From a virus: a stretch of DNA of 22,701 bases. A program made the translations under genes and the position numbers. Numbering within the stretch: position 1 is the stretch's first letter; each line of letters opens with the position of its first letter. Location: IMG/VR virus record IMGVR_UViG_3300034374_006017, positions 1 to 22,701 of that record; one strand, given 5' to 3'. The notes beneath the pieces were generated by a model. It ran no database searches. It worked only from the letters and a program-made list of their open reading frames with translations, and had not been told where the DNA came from. Positions 1 to 8,256 of this stretch are shown here, one piece after another.

Positions 1-130
1 TTACGACAAAATGGTAGCCTATATCTCGCCAGCCTCTGGCTTTGTGCCAGCTTCTTATGTCATCGGCTGAAACGTCCCGGCCTTCTGGAGTTGCCGAGCA
101 ATGGATAATAATAGTGTCAAGGGGCCTCAC
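1..130 (-). CDS. N-acetylmuramoyl-L-alanine amidase (endolysin), N-terminal part only
   Basis: This is the first 43 residues of a peptidoglycan amidase of the Amidase_2/PGRP type, which would cut the bond between N-acetylmuramic acid and L-alanine to lyse the host. The rest lies beyond position 1. The visible part carries the family's first zinc-ligand segment IIIHCSATPEGRD (His10), followed by ADDIRSWHKARGW and DIGYHFVV, both typical of phage amidases. The reading frame has no ATG; a GTG at 128-130 gives MRPLDTIIIHCS, the spacing to the first beta strand usual in this family. That start overlaps the stop of the upstream small gene by 14 bases, which suggests translational coupling. Placement directly after the tail fibres fits a lysis module. 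Family assignment is firm; the exact start is inferred. Confidence 0.88.
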   Translation of the reverse strand, partial: MRPLDTIIIHCSATPEGRDVSADDIRSWHKARGWRDIGYHFVV

Positions 131-344
131 TCGGTGTCCAATCTTCTGTAAGTTCTTCAACTAAAGTTAGGCGGCTCTCTTCATCCAGTTCGGTGCTATG
201 TGCAATTATTGCCCACTTGCTCCCGTCAGGGTGCTGCTTTGGGTTCGCCCAATTACTTGTAATAGACCCCTTGTACGCCTTCGCCTCGTTCACCTTTTGG
301 TTGTAGGCTTCAACCTCCTCAAGTGTTCCTATATACCAACTCAT
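117..344 (-). CDS. Small conserved-looking protein between fibre and endolysin
   Basis: A 75-residue protein starting with ATG that overlaps the stop of the fibre gene in an ATGA arrangement. It has no signal peptide and no membrane segment, so it is not an obvious holin. Visible features are MSWYIGTLEEVEAYN, a central SNWANPKQHPDGSKWAII stretch rich in Trp, and an acidic C-terminus (ELDEESRLTLVEELTEDW). I recall similar short proteins next to tail fibre genes of Bacteroidota phages, but I cannot name a function. A fibre-associated chaperone or accessory is possible from position alone. Its codon choice resembles the C-terminal part of the fibre gene more than the rest of the operon, so the two may have been acquired together. 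Confidence 0.75.
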   Translation of the reverse strand: MSWYIGTLEEVEAYNQKVNEAKAYKGSITSNWANPKQHPDGSKWAIIAHSTELDEESRLTLVEELTEDWTPSEAP

Positions 345-2200
345 ACGATGTCGAAATAGGTGTTAATGTTGCCCTGTATGAGCGTACCTCCGCCCGTTGT
401 AACTGTTCCAAGGTTTGCGGATTGGTCGGATGCGAATAGTATCAACTCCTGTTGTGTTCCATCAAAGTAGTATCGTTGACCTCCCGAATCTCTGCCCACC
501 TCCAAAGCGAAATTTGCGTCATTCATTGGAGCGACTGCGGTTTGACCCGTTGAGCCTACCCCATCAGCAAACACTTGCAAATTTCCGTCCTCGTCATTTA
601 TCATTGAAACAAGCATCTGACTGCCGTAATCTGATGTCGAAATGCTTTCGTTTATTCGTGTAGTGCCGTCCGAGGTTGTGCCCGTGTAGCCACCGACCGC
701 CCCGGTTATGCCCCATTGCATATTTGGCGCATAAGATGAAACCATCGTGCCCGTGGACACAACAACTGAATTTCCCGAAATTGAATTTTTATTGACCGAG
801 AAAACAGAAATGTCCCCAAGCATTCCCGCATCGTTCGTGCCTCCTAAAGTAAAGTAATCATCCACCCCATCAAAGTCAAGTGCCGCCTTGCCGTTCTCGG
901 TTTTCAATGTCCCCCCACTCACGATAAGTGGCTGCTCGGAGTCGGTGGAGTTGGTCGCATCGTTTGACCCTGCTTGGTCGTACCATGTTGTAACCGCTCC
1001 GTCTGCGGTTGTTTGGGTTACGACAATGTTTTTGAGGTAGAAGACATCGTCATCGCCATCGACCGTACTACTCCCGCCATCGGTTGCATATATGCGAAAC
1101 TGGTCGCCTTGCGTGATGCTCCAATCTTCAATCGTTACACTTGTCCAAGTTCCGACCACACTTTGTTGGTAGTTCCCATCGACTCCGTTATCCGTTCGGA
1201 ATAATATTCCGTCCATTGTCTGACCGCTCGGAATGTAGTATTCAAACGAAACATCGTGAACATTACCCACATCGATAGCACCATTGAGCCGAACAGAATG
1301 ACTTATTGCACCACCACTCAAGGTGAGCCGAAGAACATCATCTTTTGAGGTTGTTCCATCGCTTATGCCGTCAATGTTACCATCTGCCGTGCCGCCATTT
1401 GCAAACCATCCATCCGTACCGCTTGAAAAATCAGAGGTGTAGGTGTTGTAATCCTCATTCACAAAAGCAAGGAGTGCCGTAGTGTCCAAGTCCCCGTTCG
1501 CATCGAAGCCTATATCTTGCTCCGTGTCATCGGATGACCTTCTAACCCGTATGGCGTTAAGCGTTTCAGCCTCGGTAAATTGCCTCAATGAGTAGTAAGC
1601 CGTAACCCCTCCGAAAGCATCGCCAAAGCCAGCGTAAGCCGGAGTCGGTGCAGACCCTCCCGTAGTAGGTGCGGCGTACTCATAGTCCGCAGCCGTGCCG
1701 CCCTGGTTAAGCATAGCGCCCCAGAATATTACATCCTTTGCCGTGGCGTTAGTATCGTTCTGTAAGGCTAACTCATAAGACCCGGCCGTAGTCGTTGTAA
1801 ACGTGTAGGTAAAACGAGTAAAGCCCCCGCCGTCCGTTCCGGTAGTAGTAGCAGTCTTTACTTCTGCATCTCTTAAGGTTACGTTACGCATCCTAAAGTC
1901 TACAGTACCACTAACCGCCCTTGCGTATACGCTGAACGTATATTGAGTAGACGCGCTTAAAGTAACCGTCTGCTGTAGCCTTGCGGAAGTGTTAGCGGTA
2001 AGCCCTACCTGGTCCGCAGTTGTACCGCCGTTTGGGTCCGGTCTGCTGTCAGCGTTTACCGTTGGCGTCTGTGAGTTTGTAGGATAGCGCACCCAGTCGC
2101 GTGTCTGCTGGAACTCTTCCGAGGCTTTCAGCAAGTTACCCAAACCGCCGCCTGATCCCATGACGTAACGATACATCTGTATAACTGGAGGTACTGGCAT
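341..2200 (-). CDS. Tail fibre / receptor-binding protein with arabinofuranosidase-B-like and jelly-roll domains
   Basis: A 619-residue virion fibre protein, probably the host-contact or glycan-binding part. Residues about 20-180 look like a CBM4/9-type jelly roll (SARLQQTVTLSASTQYTFSVYA, ending DVIFWGAMLN). From about residue 198 a second unit begins: AYYSLRQF, IRVRRSSDDTEQDIGFD and GDLDTTALLAFV, continuing after residue 400 with GAVTTWYDQAGSNDATN, QPLIV and ALDFDGVDDYF. These are hallmarks of the LamG-like fold of the alpha-L-arabinofuranosidase B family, common in phage fibres. Residues about 250-400 interrupt it with another beta-rich module (DGWFANGG to FYLKNIVVTQ). Codon choice changes near residue 195. 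It starts immediately after the previous gene's stop and is coupled to the next gene by ATGA. Glycan binding is inferred from fold; enzymatic activity is not shown. Confidence 0.85.
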   Translation of the reverse strand: MPVPPVIQMYRYVMGSGGGLGNLLKASEEFQQTRDWVRYPTNSQTPTVNADSRPDPNGGTTADQVGLTANTSARLQQTVTLSASTQYTFSVYARAVSGTVDFRMRNVTLRDAEVKTATTTGTDGGGFTRFTYTFTTTTAGSYELALQNDTNATAKDVIFWGAMLNQGGTAADYEYAAPTTGGSAPTPAYAGFGDAFGGVTAYYSLRQFTEAETLNAIRVRRSSDDTEQDIGFDANGDLDTTALLAFVNEDYNTYTSDFSSGTDGWFANGGTADGNIDGISDGTTSKDDVLRLTLSGGAISHSVRLNGAIDVGNVHDVSFEYYIPSGQTMDGILFRTDNGVDGNYQQSVVGTWTSVTIEDWSITQGDQFRIYATDGGSSTVDGDDDVFYLKNIVVTQTTADGAVTTWYDQAGSNDATNSTDSEQPLIVSGGTLKTENGKAALDFDGVDDYFTLGGTNDAGMLGDISVFSVNKNSISGNSVVVSTGTMVSSYAPNMQWGITGAVGGYTGTTSDGTTRINESISTSDYGSQMLVSMINDEDGNLQVFADGVGSTGQTAVAPMNDANFALEVGRDSGGQRYYFDGTQQELILFASDQSANLGTVTTGGGTLIQGNINTYFDIV

Positions 2201-3352
2201 CTATGGAGTAGTTAAAGTGATCATATCCGCATCAGACAAAGCAGTAGTATAAAATAGCACTTCCTTTATCCAGCTCGTATCGTTCTTGCCGTTCAGCTCA
2301 AACTCAGTTAGAGCAGCCCCAGCAGTAAAGGCAGCAGTACCCGCAGCTGCGGCCGTGCCGTCTAAATAGACCTTGGCGTTTGTTCCGTTCCATCTTACTG
2401 CAAAATTAACATCGTCATAGCCGTCAGCGTCAGCCGTAAAGACGCCGGTTATATTAGCATTACTCCCGGCCGTAGTGCATTGTATAAGGTTTTGGGTAAG
2501 CCTTATACGGTTATTTGCGGTTCCGTCCGATAGGATAAACAGATTCGCGTTACCCGTCTCTACGTTTATCTTTCCCTTTATGTACATCGTCCCAACGGTA
2601 GCACCTAAAAGGCCGTTAGTAATAAGGTCCGTCAAGCTGAATACATCAGGCTGCCGAGTTACTGCTGCGGAAGTTGTAGGAATATACCCCGTAGCGTAGT
2701 CCCCTAACTCTAACTGAGCGCCCCATACTATAAGGTCCCCAGGGTCCGCCCCGGTGTTATTGGTTATCCTTATTTCCTCGTTAATATGGCTTGCACTTGT
2801 AGTGAACGTAAATTCAAAGCGCTGCCAGTCTGTAGTAGCCGTTAAATCGCTGCTGGCCGTGGTCGTGCTTCCATCGTTGTAAGCTAACCTAAAGTCTTTC
2901 GTACCCGTTGCTACTTTAGCCCATACAGACAAAGTGTAAACGGTAGAGGTAGACATAGTTATAGACTGCTCTACCCGGCTTGTTACTGAGCCGTCTAAAG
3001 TTATAGTATCGGCGTCATCGCTACCCCCTGGGCTTACCGTTGTGTCTGTTGCTACAGTTGCACCCGCAGCCGTGGCCCATGTCGTACTAAAGTCCTCAGA
3101 GTATAGGCAGATATTAGTACTGAGCGGATCTAAAGACAAATAAGGACAAGCCCCTAAACTAAAGTCCAAGCCCGGTACATTGTCCGCCAAGCTCACTACG
3201 TTTCCGCTGGTGTCTACCTCGGTCTTAATAGAGGCACGGGATAAACTTAGGTCCCCGTCCCCATCTGTAGGTATCTGGCTATAAGCCTTCCCAGCCTTGC
3301 GCCCAGAAGGGACCAAAACTAAAGAGGCGTCTACGTATTTGTCTAAAGGCAT
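2201..3352 (-). CDS. Tail fibre / tail-tip accessory protein with carbohydrate-binding and LamG-like domains
   Basis: A 383-residue protein. The N-terminus (MPLDKYVDASLVLVPSGRK, then YSQIP, DLSLSRAS, VPGLDFS, CPYLSLDPLSTNICLYSEDF) is a layout typical of phage tail fibre attachment regions that display sugar-binding modules. Residues about 80-225 form a CBM4/9-like jelly roll (TSRVEQSITMSTSTVYTLSV to DLIVWGAQLELGDYATGYIP). Residues about 240-383 look like a concanavalin/LamG sandwich (GTMYIKGKINVE, IRLTQNLIQC, VNFAVRWNGTNAKVYLDG, IKEVLFYTTALSDADMITL). Its jelly roll is clearly related to the one at the start of the next gene. The start codon overlaps the preceding stop (TAATG). It probably sits at the tail tip and binds surface glycans; ligand and stoichiometry cannot be read from the sequence. 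Confidence 0.82.
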   Translation of the reverse strand: MPLDKYVDASLVLVPSGRKAGKAYSQIPTDGDGDLSLSRASIKTEVDTSGNVVSLADNVPGLDFSLGACPYLSLDPLSTNICLYSEDFSTTWATAAGATVATDTTVSPGGSDDADTITLDGSVTSRVEQSITMSTSTVYTLSVWAKVATGTKDFRLAYNDGSTTTASSDLTATTDWQRFEFTFTTSASHINEEIRITNNTGADPGDLIVWGAQLELGDYATGYIPTTSAAVTRQPDVFSLTDLITNGLLGATVGTMYIKGKINVETGNANLFILSDGTANNRIRLTQNLIQCTTAGSNANITGVFTADADGYDDVNFAVRWNGTNAKVYLDGTAAAAGTAAFTAGAALTEFELNGKNDTSWIKEVLFYTTALSDADMITLTTP

Positions 3353-6327
3353 TAAATGCGGGCTTCCAAGTTGATAAACAAGCCGTCTAACTCGTCATCG
3401 GTTAATACTCTTTCAAAGATACAAACGGCCGTTAGGTCCATTGCACAAAAGCCGCTCCCCCCATCGTATCCAATAGTCGGGTGTTTAATATGATCCGTTC
3501 CCAAGGTTAGCGAAGTATAGCTATCTAAGTTCTGCCTATACTTAGAGCTGGCCACGTTTACTACAAGCTGGAATATTACCCACTCGTCCCGCGCTATCTG
3601 TGCGGTCTGAGAAGTAGCCCCTACCCTTATAGTAACATTATCGCCGGTCCCGGTGTAGATGTCAAATATTTTCCCGCTGCTTCCGTCTGAACTAAGAATA
3701 TACCGGCCCGTGTTCGTTTCCTTTAGGTTTATTGCGAAAGCAATAGTAAAAGGCTGCGTTATGTCTAAAGTAGAGTTAGCCAGGTAAGAGCTTGTACCGT
3801 TGAAGACCGTAGCAAATTTGCCCTTTTCGGTCATGGCTACATCTACCGCGCTGAAGTTGTGGCCGCCCGCTGAGAAGTCTAACCAGACTTGGATATCGCT
3901 TGGGTCCTCAAAGCCGCCGCCTTCTTCTAATAGTAGTAACTCGGCCTTAGTAAACCGGGTGATATCGTAGGTAGTTAAAGAAGCGTTCTTAAGCGTGTTA
4001 CGGCCGTCAGGTGCTAAGATGCGGGAACCCTCAGCAAGTACGCCGCTTATAGCTTGACTCTCTACGCTTAAAGTAGTATCGCCTACTAACGCATTTTCGC
4101 TCAGGGTAAACTCTGTTATAGTCCCATCGGTCTGGACCACTTGTATAATGTCCCCCGCAAAGCCCAGAGTAAAACGTAGGCCCTTAGACATTGGTATACT
4201 GGTAATAGTCCCGGACTGCTCTTGAATCGTTAGGCCGTTTATCGGCGTGCCTATTGGGTTAGGTGCTTCACCTACAATGCCGCCGCCTATACCTCCGGAA
4301 GCTCTAAAAATGTTATCAATTACGTCTAAGCTAACGTAATCATATTCATTTGTAGCCGTGTAGCTTGTACTACTCTGCTCAAGTTCGTAGCTCTCAGTCT
4401 CTATAAAATTGGTACTCGCTGTCAACCTTAGCCAGTTCCAAAGGTAATTTTTAGTAACCCCTACGGTAAAGGCTTTTATAGGGTCAAAGGTCCCAAAGTA
4501 GTTTAGATCAAATAGGCGCTTAGGCGTCTCCCGCAGTTGCATTGCAGTTATTACCAAATGCTCTAAAACGTCTTTGCTTGCAACCCCTACGCCGCGAATC
4601 TTCCAATTCTCAGAAGGAAACCAATCTGTATTATTAACGTCATATATTTCTATCTGTCCGTTACTCCCTCGGCTGTTTAGCTGGTCCCCTATAAATACGC
4701 TGTCTAACTCTTCCTCTACCGTGCTTTCCGTGTCTACGGTGTTCTCTACCGTGTAGGTGTAGCCATCAAAAGACTCAGTCCCTAAGCGTCCAGACATAAA
4801 CGCTCGGAAGCCTCGGTTATCGAAGTAGCGGTCCCCATCTGCTACAGTTATAGTACCCAAAGAGACATTAGAATTTGTCTGCGTAGGGTCTTGCATTTCC
4901 TTAAACTCTACCTCGTACTTTATCTCTAACAGACCGCTTACCGGTATAGTGTCGGTCTTAAAGTCCGTTCCCGGAAATGCTTGTGTTGTTATCTCGTTTC
5001 CGCTCGCCGGTACTATGGCTAACACTTGACATACTTTAAGCCGTGCCGCTGTTGTACTCCATACGCTTATACCTACGTTTGGCCCTGGGACCATGTAGTA
5101 CGTAGTAGCACTTCCGGTAAGCCTAACGGTAGCATAAGCCTCTAAATAGCAGTATTGAGTACTGGCTGTACTGTTTACAATCTTATGCCGCCGGGCTTGT
5201 AGTTGTAGAAACAAACCTGCCGTAGTGCTGCTGCCTACATTACCAAAGGCGCTATAAGTGTTTACTGAGCGAAGGAATATAAGGTCCGCGCTGTTGATTG
5301 CGTTTACATCATAGCGTATACTAAATTCCTTTACAGCGGGTAAATAGGTCCAGCTGCTTTCCGTTCCTATTCTGTTAGTTGTTCCGGTTCCGAGCAGTTG
5401 GAAATTTGTAGTCCAGCTATTGCCCGTTGAACTTATGCCGCTGGCCGCGCTCGGATCGCCTGACGAGTAGTTATAATCCCGCTCGTATACATTGTACCGG
5501 CTTGGGCTGTTGGCCACTTCGCCTATTTGCTCTATAACCCAAAGTCCATCCGCTAAGAATATACGCGCACCAAAGGCCCTTAGTATTGTGCCTAACAGCT
5601 CGTCTAAGGGTCTATATAGTTTCTCGCCGTCATTGTTAAAAGTGTAGTTAGTAAACTTCGCTTGTAAGCGGCTATACGCTAAAGTATCTAACCCTACCGG
5701 CGGCGTAGTCGTATACGTTCGGTCCTCGTACCAACGTACAGAAGTGCGTATAAAGTCGTCCGTGCTTGCCCAAAGCTGGCCACTATCTAAGCGCCGTAAG
5801 ATCTCCGCTATAGCGTCCAGGATGTTAGAGTAATTAACTACTGGAACCTTTAAGCCCTTTAAACGAGCAAGGCCGCAAATAGCTTGTATTTCTACGGCCG
5901 CAGGGAATGACGTATAAGGGACCCGCATAAGGTCCTGAAGTATTGGCCCCTGCCAGTATAAAGAGCCATCCCTATAAAGACGAACGTAGAACCTTTGTTC
6001 CTGGGTGCTTGCTACGTCATCTATAAAACTTAAGTCCGCATCGTCCTCAGCCATGAAGCTAAAGACTACGCGGCTGCCCTTTAAAGGTTTTAGGAAGTCA
6101 TCGCCCCGCCCTCCATACTCTAAGCTAAAGGCTTCCGGGCCAAGGCTGAGGCGCTTAAATTCTACAAGCTCGTTAAGCTCTAAAGGAAGGCAGCCTATAC
6201 CTATGACCGTGCCGCCGTCCGCCGTTACGCGATCGCTGTAGCTTTCGTAGTCCGTATCTATTACCGAAAGAATCCAGGTATACTTTTCCTGGTCATCGGT
6301 AAACGTGGCTTTATACTTCTCGCTCAT
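3352..6327 (-). CDS. Tail hub/tip protein with C-terminal LamG domain
   Basis: A 991-residue protein encoded directly after the tape measure protein, the position of the distal tail and hub module. The N-terminus has a hub-like beginning (YKATFTDDQEKYTWILSVID, then SLGPEAFSLEYGGRGDDFL, PLKGSRVVFSF, RFYVRLYRDGSLYWQGPI), a pattern known from tail proteins of Bacteroidota siphophages. The middle is long and beta-rich (LLGTILRAFGARIFLADGLW, FDLNYFGTFDPIKAF). From about residue 811 to the end is a concanavalin A-like/LamG sandwich (VWLDFSAGGHNF, FATVFNGTSSYL, FTIAFAINLKE, WVIFQLVVN, CIFERVLTDDEL). The likely role is closing the tail tube end and carrying the fibres. It overlaps the tape measure stop by ATGA. 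Identification rests on position plus these motifs; it could also be called a baseplate or central fibre protein. Confidence 0.78.
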   Translation of the reverse strand: MSEKYKATFTDDQEKYTWILSVIDTDYESYSDRVTADGGTVIGIGCLPLELNELVEFKRLSLGPEAFSLEYGGRGDDFLKPLKGSRVVFSFMAEDDADLSFIDDVASTQEQRFYVRLYRDGSLYWQGPILQDLMRVPYTSFPAAVEIQAICGLARLKGLKVPVVNYSNILDAIAEILRRLDSGQLWASTDDFIRTSVRWYEDRTYTTTPPVGLDTLAYSRLQAKFTNYTFNNDGEKLYRPLDELLGTILRAFGARIFLADGLWVIEQIGEVANSPSRYNVYERDYNYSSGDPSAASGISSTGNSWTTNFQLLGTGTTNRIGTESSWTYLPAVKEFSIRYDVNAINSADLIFLRSVNTYSAFGNVGSSTTAGLFLQLQARRHKIVNSTASTQYCYLEAYATVRLTGSATTYYMVPGPNVGISVWSTTAARLKVCQVLAIVPASGNEITTQAFPGTDFKTDTIPVSGLLEIKYEVEFKEMQDPTQTNSNVSLGTITVADGDRYFDNRGFRAFMSGRLGTESFDGYTYTVENTVDTESTVEEELDSVFIGDQLNSRGSNGQIEIYDVNNTDWFPSENWKIRGVGVASKDVLEHLVITAMQLRETPKRLFDLNYFGTFDPIKAFTVGVTKNYLWNWLRLTASTNFIETESYELEQSSTSYTATNEYDYVSLDVIDNIFRASGGIGGGIVGEAPNPIGTPINGLTIQEQSGTITSIPMSKGLRFTLGFAGDIIQVVQTDGTITEFTLSENALVGDTTLSVESQAISGVLAEGSRILAPDGRNTLKNASLTTYDITRFTKAELLLLEEGGGFEDPSDIQVWLDFSAGGHNFSAVDVAMTEKGKFATVFNGTSSYLANSTLDITQPFTIAFAINLKETNTGRYILSSDGSSGKIFDIYTGTGDNVTIRVGATSQTAQIARDEWVIFQLVVNVASSKYRQNLDSYTSLTLGTDHIKHPTIGYDGGSGFCAMDLTAVCIFERVLTDDELDGLFINLEARI

Positions 6328-7955
6328 CGTACGCTCCGTCCTTCTTGCTGTCTTGCCCTATTGGTAGAGGTTACAAGGTTAGAACCCGATACAAAGAACT
6401 GGCCGAAGTTGCCGCCCATGCCTCCGCCCCCGCCGGGCGTACCTAAAAACAGACCTCTAAAAGTAGCGCCAAAGCCTACCCCGCTAATAGGCGCAAGGAT
6501 TGCGGCTAATACGGTCGCTGTTGCCGCTGCGGATATAAGCTGTAGGATAAGGTTTTTTATAGCATTTCCGAATACCTCAGCGAAGTTCTCGCCGCTTATT
6601 AAGGCTGCATCGAAAGAGCTTTGCAATACGCCGCCAAACGTATTGCCCACGCTTGCGGCTAAGGCTAACGCCTCCGTAGTTTTTTCGACTGATTTAGTAA
6701 TTTGATCCATTACGCCCTCTTCGCCTTCCATTCCTATTTCGGCCAAGTCGGTTAAGTCTATTTCCTTAAACTTCTCACCTTTTTTAAGACGATTAAAATA
6801 CTTATCTAATTCATCATTAAGCTTCTTCGTTTGTAAGGCTTGATGAGCAGCAGCCATTGCCGCTTCCATTCTCTTTTTATTGGCGGCGTCCTCAGCTTGG
6901 TTTAGCTCAGTAAGTTCTACCATAGCTCGCCGTATAGCCTTTGCCTGCTCCAATAGTTGCAGAGTCGTTGAAGCGTGTACATCGTTACTATCTGAAGCAG
7001 TTTGCTCTAAATTATTGGCTGCCTTTTCCATAGCCTCCATAGCCGCTTCGCTACTGCCGTACTTCTCTACCAGGTCATCGAAGTTCTTTATATAACGCTC
7101 AAAGGTTGCTTGGCCCATTTGCTGGGCGTGTTGAATCTCAGCAAAACCTAATAAGCCCCCAGCTCTTATACTGGCCTCGGCCATAGTAGCTAAATCGCTC
7201 ATGCCGTTAAAGACCACTGGTAAAAAGCTCTGCACATCGCTAAGGCTCACTAATAACGCATCGAAGCTATCGCCCATATTAGATATGGAACCGCCAAGCG
7301 TTTTACTTATCGCATTCATAGAGCCAGACACGCCTTCCGCATCGCCCAACGCTGTAATGTATTCACGAATAGCCCCAGCGGTTTTATCTACCGTAGTCGT
7401 AACCCCCTTAAAAGTAAAAGTTACCTGGTCCCCTTGCTGTGAGGCCCGTATACCAAACTCTTTGAGGCGCTCGAATTCCCCTACCTGAGCATCTATAATA
7501 CCCTCGGCTAACTGGTCAAAACTTTTACCGGTAGATGCGGCCAAGTCTCCGAGCTGCCGCATTTCGTTTTCTGTAGGCTTAAAACCCTGATTAGTCAGCT
7601 TTACAAAGGCGTCTGTAAGCTCACGAACACTAAAAGGCGTTTTACTTGCGAACGCTTGAATGGAGGCCATAGCCCCTTCGGCAAGTGATCCACTACCGAG
7701 CGCAGTAGTTAAGACAGCTTGAAACTTCTGAAACTCTGAACCCAGCTCTATAATCTTACGCTCAAATTGAATAATAGCGCCAATAGCAAAAGCATTCTTT
7801 ATAATGCTTGCTACTTTACCAAATCGGCCCTTAGCTACGCTTTCCGTCTTTTTGGCCGACTGTCCTACTTTGGTCTCTACACGCCGCAGGGCCAGCTCCA
7901 ATTTATCCAGCTTGGCGCCTATCTCTACATTTAATTCGCCTATAGTATTAGCCAT
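6324..7955 (-). CDS. Tail tape measure protein
   Basis: A 543-residue tape measure protein, which sets tail length inside the tube and is ejected during infection. The N-terminal 200 residues match the conserved tape measure domain: MANTIGELNVEIGAKLDKLE, FQKFQAVLTTALGS, ASKTPFSVRELTDAFVKL, MRQLGDLAASTGKSFDQLAE, IIDAQVGEFERLKEFGI. The middle is Ala/Glu/Lys-rich and likely coiled coil. A hydrophobic segment at about 465-510 (NLILQLISAAATATVLAAIL) is followed by a Gly-rich stretch (GGGGGMGG). At roughly 0.15 nm per residue, the family rule of thumb, the tail would be about 80 nm long. It overlaps the upstream chaperone frame by 8 bases and is coupled downstream by ATGA. Identity is secure. Confidence 0.92.
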   Translation of the reverse strand: MANTIGELNVEIGAKLDKLELALRRVETKVGQSAKKTESVAKGRFGKVASIIKNAFAIGAIIQFERKIIELGSEFQKFQAVLTTALGSGSLAEGAMASIQAFASKTPFSVRELTDAFVKLTNQGFKPTENEMRQLGDLAASTGKSFDQLAEGIIDAQVGEFERLKEFGIRASQQGDQVTFTFKGVTTTVDKTAGAIREYITALGDAEGVSGSMNAISKTLGGSISNMGDSFDALLVSLSDVQSFLPVVFNGMSDLATMAEASIRAGGLLGFAEIQHAQQMGQATFERYIKNFDDLVEKYGSSEAAMEAMEKAANNLEQTASDSNDVHASTTLQLLEQAKAIRRAMVELTELNQAEDAANKKRMEAAMAAAHQALQTKKLNDELDKYFNRLKKGEKFKEIDLTDLAEIGMEGEEGVMDQITKSVEKTTEALALAASVGNTFGGVLQSSFDAALISGENFAEVFGNAIKNLILQLISAAATATVLAAILAPISGVGFGATFRGLFLGTPGGGGGMGGNFGQFFVSGSNLVTSTNRARQQEGRSVR

Positions 7956-8256
7956 TCCGCATAAATTGTTTTAGCGCCTCTTTAGTCTCATTGTCTATGC
8001 CGTCCACCTGGCCCGCATCCATCGGCAGCTTAATAACGTCCTGAGGCGTTATACTATGCCCCTTGCTCGCTTGGATATTTACCATATAGCAAATACCCAT
8101 CCTCCATCGGTGCCACTCCATTTCTTCGCGCCGTTGATGGCCTAACGCCCGGCGCATAAACTCCCGGTGCGTCATGGACTTAAATTCAGCCTCCCTTAGT
8201 ACTAAGTCCCCGCAAGCGAGGTTTAGCAAGTCCTCCCAAGTTAGGCTACTGCCTCC
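7948..8256 (-). CDS. Tail assembly chaperone, C-terminal (gpT-like) frame, probably made by -1 frameshift
   Basis: This frame lies between the first chaperone gene and the tape measure gene, as gpT does in lambda-like tails. Its content, SSLTWEDLLNLACGDLVLREAEFKSMTHREFMRRALG, matches the usual look of these proteins: W-x-x-L-x-x-L-A near the start and an MT-x-REF motif. The conserved tryptophan segment is upstream of the first possible start codon (TTG at 8229) and overlaps the end of the preceding gene, so independent initiation would cut off part of the domain. The frame is -1 relative to the upstream gene and open back to about 8290. The coordinates given start at the codon following a slip on the G-run at 8255-8259, adding about 102 residues to the upstream product. 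The fusion is inferred, not demonstrated. Confidence 0.8.
   Translation of the reverse strand, partial: GGSSLTWEDLLNLACGDLVLREAEFKSMTHREFMRRALGHQRREEMEWHRWRMGICYMVNIQASKGHSITPQDVIKLPMDAGQVDGIDNETKEALKQFMRNG

Noticed and set aside
341-3352. Diversity-generating retroelement targeting the fibre
   Set aside because: No reverse transcriptase, no template repeat, and no adenine-variable repeat pair near the fibre ends within the window.
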